This document shows, piece by piece, positions 1-10,988 of a stretch of 45,185 nt of DNA. The position numbers and the translations under genes were made by a program. Numbering within the stretch: the first letter of the stretch is position 1; each line of letters opens with the position of its first letter. The notes under the pieces are model-generated. The model was not told the origin of the DNA. It did not search any database and saw only the letters and a program-made list of their open reading frames with translations. The DNA is from Betaproteobacteria bacterium (lineage in GTDB: Bacteria; Pseudomonadota; Gammaproteobacteria; Burkholderiales; Burkholderiaceae_D), in contig VGHX01000016.1 of assembly GCA_016868055.1 (NCBI GenBank), positions 1 through 45,185 of the forward strand, read 5' to 3'.

Positions 1-299
1 GGATGCGTCAGCGATTGCGATGACAAAACAAAAGCCCGCCGAAGCGGGCTGTCCGATCGCAAGCTTTGAGGGCTATTTTTTTCTGGATCGGCGCTGGCAG
101 GCGCGGCTGGCGCATCAGTCGCCGCCGGTGCTGCTGCTGGTGCCGCCGGTGCCGCTGATGCGTTTGCAGCAGGCGATTGGCTGTGTGAATCCCCATGCCC
201 ACCGGCTTCGCCCTGCAGGCTTGCTTTGTCCCCCATGTTGAACACAGCGGCTAACGCAACTGCCGCGAAAATCACAAACGCTACAAGCATTTTCCACAT
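1..299 (-). CDS. Small membrane-anchored Ala/Pro-rich protein (3' end off window or frameshifted)
   Basis: I do not recognise a named family. Translating the minus strand from the ATG at 299 gives a short Trp-Lys N-terminus followed by one hydrophobic segment (about residues 4-20, LVAFVIFAAVALAAV), then a Gly/His/Ser stretch and a low-complexity Ala/Pro tail (about residues 45-70). This suggests a signal anchor with a short periplasmic tail. A GGAG Shine-Dalgarno lies 7-8 bases upstream of the ATG, and the gene sits 40 bases downstream of acnA on the same strand. The frame stays open to the left edge, right through a strong minus-strand terminator hairpin at 33-50, which is odd. A run of seven A (76-82) is followed by TAG in the next frame, so one extra A would end the protein at about 75 residues, before the terminator. 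The N-terminal part is convincing; the C-terminal part is probably not real. Confidence 0.5.
   Translation of the reverse strand, partial: MWKMLVAFVIFAAVALAAVFNMGDKASLQGEAGGHGDSHSQSPAANASAAPAAPAAAPAATDAPAAPASADPEKNSPQSLRSDSPLRRAFVLSSQSLTH
21..50 (-). terminator. Rho-independent terminator on the minus strand
   Basis: A 7-bp perfect GC-rich stem (33-39 with 44-50) closes a TTCG tetraloop when read on the minus strand. It is followed by a T-rich tract (TTTGTTTTG). It would end the transcript of acnA and the small gene after it. Confidence 0.75.
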
Positions 300-339
300 C
301 AGTTTGTCTCCGGTTGTTTGCTCTGTTTGGTTGTTCGCT

Positions 340-3051
<2,712 letters not shown>

Positions 3052-3165
3052 GTATTCTCCTAAATTTCAAATGGCCTTCGGCCTGTCATCCAGCCTGTTA
3101 AAGTCAATGTTCATGTTGAGCGCATACGCTGTGCGTCGTGCCGATGCGTAGGCTATCGATACCGT

Positions 3166-3498
3166 TCAGCGGAGAGCGCTGCCGCTTGAAAGCAATCTGC
3201 ATTCGCTGACAATGGGCTCGCCCTTACCGCCATCAAGCAACATGGATTTGCTCGGTGTGCTGATCCATATCAGTCGGCTGATCGGGTCTTCGAAGCGCTG
3301 CACCCCGGTGGTGGTGCCCACGCGCTGCATACGGTAGCTTCTTCCGCGCCAGACAAGTTCGATGACGTTATCGATGGCGACATCGCCACCCACCAATACG
3401 GGTTGGGAACGCTCGCACATCAAGTCAGCGGTAGACCCATACGCCTGACTCGCCCAAAGCAGGCAAGCACACAGCACCAGGAAGAAACGGTTCGCCAT
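3166..3498 (-). CDS. Small secreted protein, possibly MliC-type lysozyme-inhibitor fold
   Basis: A 110-residue protein with a clear Sec signal peptide (hydrophobic residues 4-18, predicted cleavage after AYG near residue 21). The mature part has two cysteines (Cys28 and Cys99), which could form one disulphide. A central pattern of the type W.G..Y.M.R......G is followed by a tryptophan strand and a terminal SEC, recalling the MliC/PliC lysozyme-inhibitor fold. That resemblance is by eye and weak, so function is an inference. The start is well supported by a full AGGAGG Shine-Dalgarno 6 bases upstream. It lies between mdh and acnA on the same strand, 114 bases before acnA, so it may be part of that transcript, although its product has no evident metabolic role. 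Confidence 0.7.
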   Translation of the reverse strand: MANRFFLVLCACLLWASQAYGSTADLMCERSQPVLVGGDVAIDNVIELVWRGRSYRMQRVGTTTGVQRFEDPISRLIWISTPSKSMLLDGGKGEPIVSECRLLSSGSALR

Positions 3499-3691
3499 AC
3501 AACCTCCTACGCAGTCGGTTGAATCTGAACAAGCGCCTTACGATGATGACAGCGGCGCCTAGTGTTTTGCCAGCCGACGTATCGAACTCGCCGGCAGGCG
3601 CTTACTTCAATTTATCCGTTACCGCATGTTACCGGTATCTGGCCGGCGACTACCTTTTCGCTGCGGTTGGGTGCTGCGCTATCTGCAGTGC

Positions 3692-4681
3692 CTAAGGCAG
3701 CAGGTGCTTCACGCCATCGCGTTCCTCCTGCAGTTCTTTGAGGGTGAGTGCTATGCGTTCCTGCGAAAAAGCATCGATCTCAAGCCCTTGCACGATATGG
3801 TACTCGCCATGGTCGGTAGTGACCGGAAAGCCAAACATCATGCCCTCGGGGATGCCATACGAGCCGTCAGACGGAATACCCATGGTGGTCCATTTGCCGT
3901 GGGTGCCGAGTACCCAGTCACGCACATGATCAATCGCTGCATTTGCCGCCGACGCCGCCGAGGACAATCCGCGTGCCTCGATGATCGCAGCGCCGCGTTT
4001 GCCAACGGTTGGCAGGAAGACATCTTTGTTCCATACGTCGTCATTGATCATCTGCTTGACCGAGTGACCGTCAATGGTGGCAAAGCGGTAGTCGGCGTAC
4101 ATGGTGGGCGAATGGTTGCCCCACACGCACAGCTTTTCAATCGATGCCACTGGCTTACCGGTTTTGGTAGCGATTTGCGATAGCGCGCGGTTGTGATCAA
4201 GGCGCAGCATGGCGGTAAAGTTTTTCGCTGGCAGGCTTGGTGCGGACTTCATCGCGATGTAGGCATTGGTGTTGGCCGGATTGCCGACCACGAGCACCTT
4301 TACATTGCGTGAGGCGACTGCATCCAGCGCTTTGCCCTGCACGGTGAAAATCTGTGCGTTCGCTTCCAGTAAATCCTTGCGCTCCATGCCGGGGCCGCGT
4401 GGACGCGCACCCACCAGCAGCGCGACATCCGCATCCTTGAAGGCGGTCATTGGGTCGGCATGGGCTGTCATACCCGCGAGTAGCGGAAAGGCGCAGTCGT
4501 CGACTTCCATCATCACGCCTTTCAGGGCTTTCTGAGCCTTCTCATCGGGGATCTCAAGTAGCTGAAGAATGACGGGTTGGTCCTTGCCGAGCATATCGCC
4601 ATTAGCTATACGGAACAGCAGGGAATAGCCGATTTGACCCGCGGCGCCAGTCACGGCCACGCGCATGGGAGTTTTTGACAT
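3692..4681 (-). CDS. mdh: Malate dehydrogenase (NAD-dependent)
   Basis: Oxidises malate to oxaloacetate with NAD+ in the TCA cycle. The 329-residue product is the usual length for the cytosolic-type MDH of beta- and gammaproteobacteria. The Rossmann motif [10 protein letters not shown] is near residue 12. The substrate loop [15 protein letters not shown] is near residue 90, the NPANTNA motif near residue 130, and the catalytic histidine is in WGNHSPTMY near residue 187. An in-frame ATG exists 57 bases upstream (4738), but the start at 4681 ([10 protein letters not shown]) has a GGAGA Shine-Dalgarno at proper spacing and matches the family N-terminus. A good sigma-70 promoter and a palindrome lie upstream, facing the divergent GntR regulator gene. 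Confidence 0.96.
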   Translation of the reverse strand: MSKTPMRVAVTGAAGQIGYSLLFRIANGDMLGKDQPVILQLLEIPDEKAQKALKGVMMEVDDCAFPLLAGMTAHADPMTAFKDADVALLVGARPRGPGMERKDLLEANAQIFTVQGKALDAVASRNVKVLVVGNPANTNAYIAMKSAPSLPAKNFTAMLRLDHNRALSQIATKTGKPVASIEKLCVWGNHSPTMYADYRFATIDGHSVKQMINDDVWNKDVFLPTVGKRGAAIIEARGLSSAASAANAAIDHVRDWVLGTHGKWTTMGIPSDGSYGIPEGMMFGFPVTTDHGEYHIVQGLEIDAFSQERIALTLKELQEERDGVKHLLP

Positions 4682-4758
4682 GGTGTTTCTCCGGAGTGGT
4701 GAGTAGAGCAAAACGTGTTGCGCGGGCAGGGGCTGCAACGCCCGAAAACATGGCGAAG

Positions 4759-4787
4759 AGTTTAGGGGGGCATTATGATGCTGTCAA
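4759..4787 (-). promoter_or_regulatory. Sigma-70 type promoter for mdh
   Basis: Reading the minus strand, a perfect -35 box TTGACA (4787-4782) is followed after exactly 17 bases by a -10 box TAAACT (4764-4759). This places transcription start near 4750, about 70 bases before the mdh ATG. The palindrome at 4801-4812 lies 13 bases upstream of the -35 box, so a bound regulator could touch RNA polymerase here. Confidence 0.65.
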
Positions 4788-4793
4788 TCTATC

Positions 4794-4812
4794 TCTTATA
4801 TCTTATATAAGA
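4794..4812. promoter_or_regulatory. Palindromic operator candidate between mdh and gntR
   Basis: TCTTATATAAGA (4801-4812) is a perfect 12-bp palindrome. It is directly preceded by another half-like copy TCTTATA (4794-4800). Such AT-rich palindromes between a GntR regulator gene and its divergent neighbour are typical autoregulatory operators. The regulator's binding to it is an inference. Confidence 0.5.
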
Positions 4813-4869
4813 CATCATACTCATTAATGTTCTGGACGATAGGCAATGTCTGTGGTGAAATGGCGCGCC

Positions 4870-5652
4870 ATGAGCCAGACCCTGATCCCACCGCTTCCAA
4901 GCGTGCCGGCGGCGAGTGCCGGCAGCGGGCTGGCTTCGCCTACTTTTAGCCCCCTCTATCAGCAAATCAAAGCCTTGATATTGCAAAGTTTGCAATCGGG
5001 CGAGTGGAAGCCCGGCGAGTTGATTCCTAGCGAAGTCGAGCTCGCGTTGCGTTACAAGGTGAGCCAGGGCACGGTCAGAAAAGCGATTGACGAGCTTTCA
5101 GCAGAAAACCTCGTCGTGCGGCGCCAAGGTAAGGGAACCTTCGTCGCTACCCATCACGAGGCCAAGGTGCAGTTTCGTTTTTTGAAATTGATGCCTGACA
5201 ATGGCGACGCGCACCAAGCCGAAAACCGGATCATCGAAGTCAAGCGATTGCGCAGTCCTGCCGAGGTAGCGCGCGCGCTCGACGTCAAAGCGGGCGACTC
5301 GGTGGTGTATATCAAGCGCGTGCAGTCTTTTGAAAGTGTGCCGATTATTTTGGAAGAGATCTGGCTACCCGGCGCGCTGTTCAAAGGTCTGACTGCCGAG
5401 CGGCTGGCTGAGTATAAAGGGCCGATGTACGGTTTGTTCGAGACCGAGTTCGGTACCCAGATGATTCACGCGACAGAGAAACTGAAGGCGGCTTTGGCCG
5501 ACGACGTCGTGGCTGCCACGCTTCATGTCGCTACCGGCACGCCAGTGCTGAGCGTTGAGCGAGTGGCATTCACCTATGGCGAGCGCCCGGTAGAGCTGCG
5601 ACGCGCGATTTACCTCACCGCCGAGCACCACTACCACAACGAGTTGAGCTGA
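4870..5652 (+). CDS. GntR-family (HutC/UTRA type) transcriptional regulator
   Basis: A DNA-binding regulator with an N-terminal winged helix-turn-helix (PLYQQIKALI through the VSQGTVRKAIDEL recognition region and RRQGKGTFV wing) and a C-terminal UTRA ligand-binding domain covering roughly the last 145 residues, ending in LRRAIYL. UTRA regulators usually sense small metabolites; the effector here is not known. It sits divergent to mdh and directly upstream of the sdh operon, so it probably controls TCA-cycle genes and itself. A second in-frame ATG lies 24 bases upstream (4846). I prefer 4870, which has a weak GGTGA upstream, but the choice is uncertain because neither start has a strong Shine-Dalgarno. 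The leading 20 or so residues are a low-complexity Pro/Ser/Ala segment. Confidence 0.88.
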   Translation: MSQTLIPPLPSVPAASAGSGLASPTFSPLYQQIKALILQSLQSGEWKPGELIPSEVELALRYKVSQGTVRKAIDELSAENLVVRRQGKGTFVATHHEAKVQFRFLKLMPDNGDAHQAENRIIEVKRLRSPAEVARALDVKAGDSVVYIKRVQSFESVPIILEEIWLPGALFKGLTAERLAEYKGPMYGLFETEFGTQMIHATEKLKAALADDVVAATLHVATGTPVLSVERVAFTYGERPVELRRAIYLTAEHHYHNELS

Positions 5653-5791
5653 GCGCGCGTAATCATGTTAGCAAGCTGGCATCGATCATTTCGAGGTGGG
5701 ATGGGCGCTGAGAGTTCGACCCAGATAAAATTCGGAAAGTTTGACAAATACGCTGACAATCCATCAGCCTGAAACGCTGGAGACAAACCCC

Positions 5792-6196
5792 ATGCCCGAT
5801 GCCGTAGCGCGCCGACGCTTTACCAACATCCACGTGACACAGATTATTCGCTACCGTTTGCCCGCTTCGGGCATGGTGTCGATCTTGCACCGCATTAGTG
5901 GCGCGCTGATGTTCTTGCTGCTGCCGTTTGTGCTGTTCTTGTTTGATAAATCGATCACCTCCGAGATCTCGTTCGAGTTCCTCAAAGGCTACGTCAGCCA
6001 CCCGTTGGTGAAGTTATCGATACTCGCGGTGAGCTGGGCTTATCTGCATCACTTCTGTGCCGGCATTCGGCATCTGGTGATGGATATGCACATCGGTCTG
6101 GCCAAGCATGAGTCGGTCAAATCGGCAAGAGCCGTGCTGGTGATCAGCGGGCTGCTGACGCTGCTGGTGGCAATCAAATTATTCGGAGTCATCTGA
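5792..6196 (+). CDS. sdhC: Succinate dehydrogenase cytochrome b556 subunit
   Basis: Membrane anchor subunit that binds haem b and ubiquinone in complex II. The 134-residue form has three hydrophobic helices (about 36-52, 70-90, 112-132). It carries the family signatures SILHRISG near residue 30, with quinone-site Ser and Arg, and HxxxGIRHLxMD near residue 87, whose first histidine is the expected haem ligand. The frame can be extended to a TTG at 5741, but the ATG at 5792 has a GGAGA Shine-Dalgarno 8 bases upstream and gives the usual family N-terminus. The stop overlaps the sdhD start as TGATG. Confidence 0.94.
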   Translation: MPDAVARRRFTNIHVTQIIRYRLPASGMVSILHRISGALMFLLLPFVLFLFDKSITSEISFEFLKGYVSHPLVKLSILAVSWAYLHHFCAGIRHLVMDMHIGLAKHESVKSARAVLVISGLLTLLVAIKLFGVI

Positions 6197-6561
6197 TGGC
6201 GAATAACCATATCGGTCCGAAGCGTTTGGTGGTTGGCGCGCACTACGGCTTACGTGATTGGCTTGCGCAACGCGTGACAGCCGTTGTGATGGCGGTTTTT
6301 ACGATCGTCACGCTGGTCTTGTTTTTCGGTGCCTCCGATTTCAGCTACGAGGGCTGGGCGGGACTCTTCGCGCAGCAGTGGTTCAAGATTTTGGCGTTTG
6401 TCACTTTTCTTGCGTTGTACTACCACGTCTGGGTTGGTGTGCGTGATATCTGGATGGACTACGTCAAGCCAGTCGGTATACGGCTTGCGCTGCAAGTGTT
6501 CACCATTCTTTGGTTACTCGGTTGCGCTGGCTGGACCGTACAGATTCTTTGGAGAGTGTGA
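6196..6561 (+). CDS. sdhD: Succinate dehydrogenase hydrophobic membrane anchor subunit
   Basis: Second membrane anchor of complex II, 121 residues with three transmembrane helices (about 26-44, 61-80, 97-118). The conserved HxxxGVRDIWMDY segment (about 77-89) holds the Asp-Tyr pair associated with the ubiquinone pocket in the SdhD family. The start codon overlaps the sdhC stop by one base, so translation is probably coupled. sdhA follows after 2 bases. Confidence 0.94.
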   Translation: MANNHIGPKRLVVGAHYGLRDWLAQRVTAVVMAVFTIVTLVLFFGASDFSYEGWAGLFAQQWFKILAFVTFLALYYHVWVGVRDIWMDYVKPVGIRLALQVFTILWLLGCAGWTVQILWRV

Positions 6562-6563
6562 TC

Positions 6564-8339
6564 GTGGCTGCCATTAAATCTTCCGTCGCGCGTCGTCGTT
6601 TCGATGCGATTGTGGTTGGGGCGGGCGGCTCCGGTATGCGTGCCTCACTTCAACTGGCTGAGGCGGGTCTCTCGGTTGCGGTGCTGTCGAAAGTATTTCC
6701 GACGCGCTCTCACACTGTGGCGGCGCAAGGCGGCGTTGGCGCATCGCTTGGCAATATGTCAGAAGATAGCTGGTACTGGCATATGTTCGATACCGTCAAG
6801 GGCTCCGACTACTTGGGCGACCAGGACGCGATCGAGTTTATGTGTCGCGAGGCGCCGAAGGTGGTGTACGAGATGGAGCACTTCGGTATGCCGTTCGACC
6901 GCAACCCGGACGGCACCATCTATCAGCGGCCGTTCGGCGGTCACACTGCAAATTTTGGTGAAAAGCCAGTACAACGCGCGTGTGCCGCTGCCGACCGTAC
7001 CGGCCACGCGATGCTGCATACGCTCTACCAGCGCAACGTCCGTGCCAAAACGCATTTCTTTGTTGAGTGGATGGCGCTGGACCTGATCAGCAATCAGGAG
7101 GGCGATGTACTCGGTGTGGTTGCGCTGGAAATGGAAACCGGTGAGGTGGCTATTCTTGAGGCGAAGACCACGGTGTTTGCGACGGGTGGTGCCGGCCGTA
7201 TCTGGGCCGCATCCACCAATGCCTTCATCAACACCGGCGACGGCATGGGCATGGCAGCGCGCGCCGGATTGCCGCTCGAAGACATGGAGTTTTGGCAGTT
7301 TCACCCGACCGGTGTTGCTGGGGCCGGTGTGCTGATTACCGAGGGCGTGCGCGGTGAGGGCGGTATTCTGATCAATAGCAACGGCGAGCGTTTCATGGAA
7401 CGCTACGCGCCGACGCTGAAAGACCTTGCGCCGCGCGATTTTGTATCGCGCTCGATGGATCAAGAGATCAAGGAAGGGCGTGGTTGCGGTCCCAATAAAG
7501 ACCATGTGCTGCTTGATCTGCGCCACATCGGTGCTGACACCATCCGAAAGCGTCTGCCATCGATTCTGGAAATCGGCCACAAGTTTGCCAACGTCGATGC
7601 GACCAAAGAGCCTATTCCGGTAGTGCCGACGATCCATTATCAGATGGGCGGCATTCCAACCAATATTCACGGTCAGGTGGTCGCGCCCAAGAACGGTACC
7701 CAAGAGATCGTTAATGGGCTGTATGCGATTGGTGAGTGCGCCTGTGTGTCGGTGCATGGTGCCAACCGTCTCGGTACGAACTCATTGCTCGATCTGTTGG
7801 TATTCGGTCGTGCAGCGGGTAACCATATTGTGGCGTCGAAATTGAAAGAGCAAAGCCACCAAGAGCTGCCGGCTGATGGTGCTGACCGTGCGCTTGAGCG
7901 TCTCGCTCACCTGGAAGCATCGACCGGCAGCGAGCGCGTGCAGACGGTGGCGAGCGACATCCGCAGGGTGATGCAGCAGCACTGCGGTGTGTTCCGCACC
8001 CAAGCATTGCTCGATGAGGGTGTAGCGATGATTGACGAGCTCGACGAGCGCCGCAAGCATGTCTCGTTCAAAGACAAGTCCAAGGTTTTCAACACCGCGC
8101 GGGTAGAGGCGCTTGAGCTCGATAATCTGATTGAGACCGCCAAGGCAACCATCCACTCGGCGGCGGCGCGTCATGAGTCGCGTGGCGCGCACGCGCACAG
8201 CGATCACCCGCAGCGCGATGACGAGCACTGGATGAAACACACACTGTGGTTCTCCGAAGCTAACCGACTCGACTACAAACCAGTGGTGACCAAGCCGCTC
8301 ACGGTCGACACTTTTAAACCCAAGCCCCGTACTTTCTGA
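6564..8339 (+). CDS. sdhA: Succinate dehydrogenase flavoprotein subunit
   Basis: Catalytic subunit oxidising succinate to fumarate and passing electrons to SdhB; cytoplasmic side of the inner membrane. The GTG start at 6564 gives a 591-residue protein with a GGAGAG Shine-Dalgarno 8 bases upstream. Longer in-frame starts run inside sdhD and are rejected. The N-terminal FAD-binding motif [13 protein letters not shown] starts near residue 17. [10 protein letters not shown] contains His50, the expected covalent FAD attachment site, and FWQFHPTG and [13 protein letters not shown] are present. The C-terminal domain ends with a Lys/Pro-rich tail. Attachment of FAD needs SdhE, encoded two genes downstream. 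Confidence 0.97.
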   Translation: MAAIKSSVARRRFDAIVVGAGGSGMRASLQLAEAGLSVAVLSKVFPTRSHTVAAQGGVGASLGNMSEDSWYWHMFDTVKGSDYLGDQDAIEFMCREAPKVVYEMEHFGMPFDRNPDGTIYQRPFGGHTANFGEKPVQRACAAADRTGHAMLHTLYQRNVRAKTHFFVEWMALDLISNQEGDVLGVVALEMETGEVAILEAKTTVFATGGAGRIWAASTNAFINTGDGMGMAARAGLPLEDMEFWQFHPTGVAGAGVLITEGVRGEGGILINSNGERFMERYAPTLKDLAPRDFVSRSMDQEIKEGRGCGPNKDHVLLDLRHIGADTIRKRLPSILEIGHKFANVDATKEPIPVVPTIHYQMGGIPTNIHGQVVAPKNGTQEIVNGLYAIGECACVSVHGANRLGTNSLLDLLVFGRAAGNHIVASKLKEQSHQELPADGADRALERLAHLEASTGSERVQTVASDIRRVMQQHCGVFRTQALLDEGVAMIDELDERRKHVSFKDKSKVFNTARVEALELDNLIETAKATIHSAAARHESRGAHAHSDHPQRDDEHWMKHTLWFSEANRLDYKPVVTKPLTVDTFKPKPRTF

Positions 8340-8355
8340 TCGCAGGACATTTCCA

Positions 8356-9066
8356 ATGCCACGCACAGTCAAATTTCAGATCTATCGCTACGATCCTGAC
8401 AAGGATGCCAAGCCCTATATGCAGGATCTGACGGTCGAGCTACAAGACACCGACAAGATGCTGCTCGACGCTTTGCAGCGTATTAAGGCGGATGCCGATG
8501 ACTCGCTCGCGCTGCGTCGTTCCTGTCGTGAGGGAGTGTGCGGCTCGGACGCGATGAACATCAACGGCAAGAACGGTCTAGCCTGCACCACCAATCTGAA
8601 TGAGCTGACACAACCGATTGTGCTGCGTCCTTTGCCGGGCTTGCCTGTCATCCGCGACCTGATCGTCGACATGACGAATTTCTTCAAGCAGTATCACTCG
8701 ATCAAGCCGTTCCTGATCAATGACACGCCGCCACCTGAGCGCGAGCGGCTGCAATCACCGGAAGAGCGTGAAGAGCTCGATGGCTTGTATGAATGCATTC
8801 TGTGCGCGTGCTGCTCAACGTCCTGTCCATCGTTCTGGTGGAATCCGGATAAGTTCGTGGGCCCGGCTGGCTTGCTGCAAGCGTATCGCTTCATTGCTGA
8901 TAGCCGTGACCAAGCGACCGGTGAGCGTCTCGACAATTTGGAAGACCCTTACCGTCTGTTCCGTTGCCACTCGATCATGAATTGTGTCGATGTCTGCCCG
9001 AAAGGATTGAACCCGAACAAGGCGATTGGCAAGATCAAAGAATTGATGGTGCGTCGCGCGGTGTAA
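8356..9066 (+). CDS. sdhB: Succinate dehydrogenase iron-sulfur subunit
   Basis: Electron-transfer subunit linking SdhA to the quinone site. In the 236 residues, the N-terminal plant-ferredoxin-like domain has a [2Fe-2S] motif [10 protein letters not shown] (about 57-66) with the last ligand in GLAC. As in E. coli SdhB, an Asp takes the place of one Cys. The C-terminal domain has [12 protein letters not shown] (about 142-153) and [14 protein letters not shown] (about 199-212) for the [4Fe-4S] and [3Fe-4S] clusters. It starts 16 bases after sdhA and is followed 2 bases later by sdhE. Confidence 0.97.
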   Translation: MPRTVKFQIYRYDPDKDAKPYMQDLTVELQDTDKMLLDALQRIKADADDSLALRRSCREGVCGSDAMNINGKNGLACTTNLNELTQPIVLRPLPGLPVIRDLIVDMTNFFKQYHSIKPFLINDTPPPERERLQSPEEREELDGLYECILCACCSTSCPSFWWNPDKFVGPAGLLQAYRFIADSRDQATGERLDNLEDPYRLFRCHSIMNCVDVCPKGLNPNKAIGKIKELMVRRAV

Positions 9067-9068
9067 CG

Positions 9069-9341
9069 ATGACCACGGCGCGGCATCAGGATGATCCGAC
9101 TCGGCGCGCGCGGCTGCGGTGGCGCAGTCGGCGTGGCTTGCTGGAAAACGATCTGATTCTGACGCGCTTTCTTGATGCGCATGAAATCGATATGACTGAT
9201 ACCGAGGTCGATGCATTTACCAAGCTGCTCGATCTCTCCGATAACGACTTGCTTGATCTGCTGCTGGGGCGCGCCGAACCCGAGCAGGCAATTGCTGGTC
9301 CGAATGTGAAGGCGTTACTGGCTCGCTTGCGCCAGGCGTAG
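9069..9341 (+). CDS. sdhE: FAD assembly factor SdhE
   Basis: Small helical protein (90 residues) that promotes covalent FAD attachment to SdhA. The family RGxxE motif is present as RRGLLENDL near residue 21, together with the acidic helix region L.DLSDNDLLDLLLG. The ATG at 9069 lies 2 bases after the sdhB stop. Upstream extension of the frame runs inside sdhB and is rejected. Its position in the operon fits its role in complex II maturation. Confidence 0.93.
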   Translation: MTTARHQDDPTRRARLRWRSRRGLLENDLILTRFLDAHEIDMTDTEVDAFTKLLDLSDNDLLDLLLGRAEPEQAIAGPNVKALLARLRQA

Positions 9342-9350
9342 CCGGTAAAG

Positions 9351-9379
9351 TTGGATTGTAGTTAGCCGTTAACCATTAT
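9351..9379 (+). promoter_or_regulatory. Possible promoter for gltA
   Basis: TTGGAT (9351-9356) and CATTAT (9374-9379) are separated by 17 bases in the 58-base gap between sdhE and gltA. This would give a leader of about 15 bases. gltA could also be read through from the sdh operon, since no terminator is seen after sdhE. Confidence 0.35.
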
Positions 9380-9399
9380 TTCGAGTTGAAAGTAAAGTC

Positions 9400-10710
9400 A
9401 TGAAACAGTCTGATGTGAAAGCAATGCTGTCTTTTTCGAATGGTTCACCATCGGTTGAATTCCCCGTGTACTCGGGCTCGATTGGCCCGGACGTGTTGGA
9501 TATTCGTAAGCTGTACGGCTCGACCGGAATGTTCACTTACGATCCGGGCTTCATGTCGACCGCGGCATGTAATTCATCGATTACCTACATTGACGGTGAC
9601 AAGGGCGAGTTGCTGTATCGCGGCTACCCGATCGAACAGCTTGCCGTGAATTGTGATTTTCTTGAAACCTGCTACTTGCTGCTGCATGGTGAGCTGCCGA
9701 ACGCGGCGCAAAAATCTCAGTTCGAGGCCACCGTGACTAATCACACCATGGTGCATGAGCAGATGCAGTTTTTCTTCCGTGGTTTCCGGCGCGACGCGCA
9801 TCCGATGTCAGTGCTGGTGGGTACGGTCGGTGCGTTGGCATCGTTCTACCATGACTCGCTCGATATCAATGACCCGAAGCACCGCGATGTATCTGCCATC
9901 CGCTTGATTGCCAAGATGCCGACGCTAGTGGCGATGGCGTATAAATATTCTGTTGGGCAGCCGTTTGTTTATCCACGTAATGAGTTGTCGTACAGCGCCA
10001 ATTTCATGCGCATGATGTTCGCCACGCCGGCGGCTGATTACAAGGTTAATGATGTGCTGGTACGCGCGCTGGATCGCATTCTGATTCTGCATGCCGATCA
10101 CGAGCAAAACGCTTCAACCTCCACTGTGCGTTTGGCAGGCTCATCGGGTGCTAACCCCTTTGCTTGTATCGCAGCAGGCATCGCGTGCTTGTGGGGCCCG
10201 GCGCACGGTGGCGCCAATGAAGCCGCACTGCAGATGCTGCGCGACATACAGCGCGACGGTGGTGTAGAAAAGATTGGCGAGTTCGTTGCCAAGGTTAAAG
10301 ACAAAAACTCCAACGTCAAACTGATGGGCTTTGGTCACCGCGTGTACAAGAACTACGACCCGCGTGCCAAACTCATGCGCGAGACCTGCCACGAGGTGCT
10401 GAATGAGTTGGGTCTGCAAAATGACCCGCTGTTCAAGCTGGCGATGGCGCTGGAAAAAATTGCGCTCGAAGATGATTACTTCGTCTCACGCAAGCTGTAC
10501 CCCAACGTCGATTTCTACTCGGGTATTGTGCAGTCGGCGCTTGGCATCCCGGTTGCGCTGTTTACCGGTATTTTTGCGATGGCGCGCACCGTCGGCTGGA
10601 TCGCGCAGTGGAAGGAAATGATCTCCGACCCGGAGCAAAAGATTGGCCGTCCACGGCAGCTGTTTGTCGGCGCAGAGCAGCGTGATGTGCCGCCCATCGC
10701 CAAGCGCTGA
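9400..10710 (+). CDS. gltA: Citrate synthase (type II, hexameric class)
   Basis: Condenses acetyl-CoA and oxaloacetate to citrate. The 436-residue length and N-terminal beta-rich extension match the gram-negative NADH-sensitive type. The catalytic residues are visible: the histidine in [12 protein letters not shown] (about residue 229), the oxaloacetate-binding histidine in [14 protein letters not shown] (about 311), and the aspartate in NVDFYSGI (about 369). It lies directly after sdhE and is closed by a strong terminator, making it the last gene of the sdh-gltA transcription unit. Confidence 0.97.
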   Translation: MKQSDVKAMLSFSNGSPSVEFPVYSGSIGPDVLDIRKLYGSTGMFTYDPGFMSTAACNSSITYIDGDKGELLYRGYPIEQLAVNCDFLETCYLLLHGELPNAAQKSQFEATVTNHTMVHEQMQFFFRGFRRDAHPMSVLVGTVGALASFYHDSLDINDPKHRDVSAIRLIAKMPTLVAMAYKYSVGQPFVYPRNELSYSANFMRMMFATPAADYKVNDVLVRALDRILILHADHEQNASTSTVRLAGSSGANPFACIAAGIACLWGPAHGGANEAALQMLRDIQRDGGVEKIGEFVAKVKDKNSNVKLMGFGHRVYKNYDPRAKLMRETCHEVLNELGLQNDPLFKLAMALEKIALEDDYFVSRKLYPNVDFYSGIVQSALGIPVALFTGIFAMARTVGWIAQWKEMISDPEQKIGRPRQLFVGAEQRDVPPIAKR

Positions 10711-10735
10711 TCAGCGGTTTTAGGGTCAACACGAG

Positions 10736-10759
10736 AGCGGGCTTCGGCCCGCTTTTTTT
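10736..10759 (+). terminator. Rho-independent terminator after gltA
   Basis: A 7-bp stem (10736-10742 with 10747-10753) closes a TTCG tetraloop and runs into seven T. It lies 26 bases after the gltA stop. Confidence 0.9.
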
Positions 10760-10849
10760 GGGTCCCTTCTGACATTTTCGCGCTGGAACGGATGAAAAAT
10801 CCGCGCCCATCGTGCTGCGAATTGATTCGATTGTGTTAACCTTCGGTGT

Positions 10850-10988
10850 CGCTCGCACGCTGAGCGTGCGGGCGATTCGAAACGTCCTTCCCGCAATTTT
10901 TTGCAAACCGTAACGCGGTGTGGCCGCAGTGCGGAGGGTTGATTAACCCGCTTTTTACTTCGCGAAGCGCGAAGAAAGGTGAGCAGCG
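10850..10988 (+). promoter_or_regulatory. Structured odhA leader, candidate sucA RNA motif
   Basis: The 229 bases between the gltA terminator and odhA hold several inverted repeats on the + strand. The first is an 11-pair stem with one U-G (10850-10860 with 10864-10874, loop TGA). The second is GGGTT-GATT-AACCC near 10936-10949. The third is CTTCGCG-AAG-CGCGAAG (10958-10974). The last can extend outward past one mismatch so that UUUU (10953-10956) pairs with AAGG (10976-10979), covering part of the Shine-Dalgarno. A conserved sucA RNA motif is known upstream of sucA in Burkholderiales, with a stem overlapping the Shine-Dalgarno. This leader fits that description by position and architecture, but I could not compare it with the covariance model. 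Confidence 0.55.

Noticed and set aside
4682-4738. Upstream extension of mdh to an ATG at 4738
   Set aside because: The added 19 residues match no MDH N-terminus, and the start at 4681 has a proper Shine-Dalgarno.
5741-5791. TTG start extending sdhC by 17 residues
   Set aside because: No spacing for a Shine-Dalgarno, while ATG 5792 has one and gives the family N-terminus.
6759-7757. 332-codon open frame antisense to sdhA
   Set aside because: A shadow of sdhA codon bias; no domain, signal or ribosome binding site supports it.
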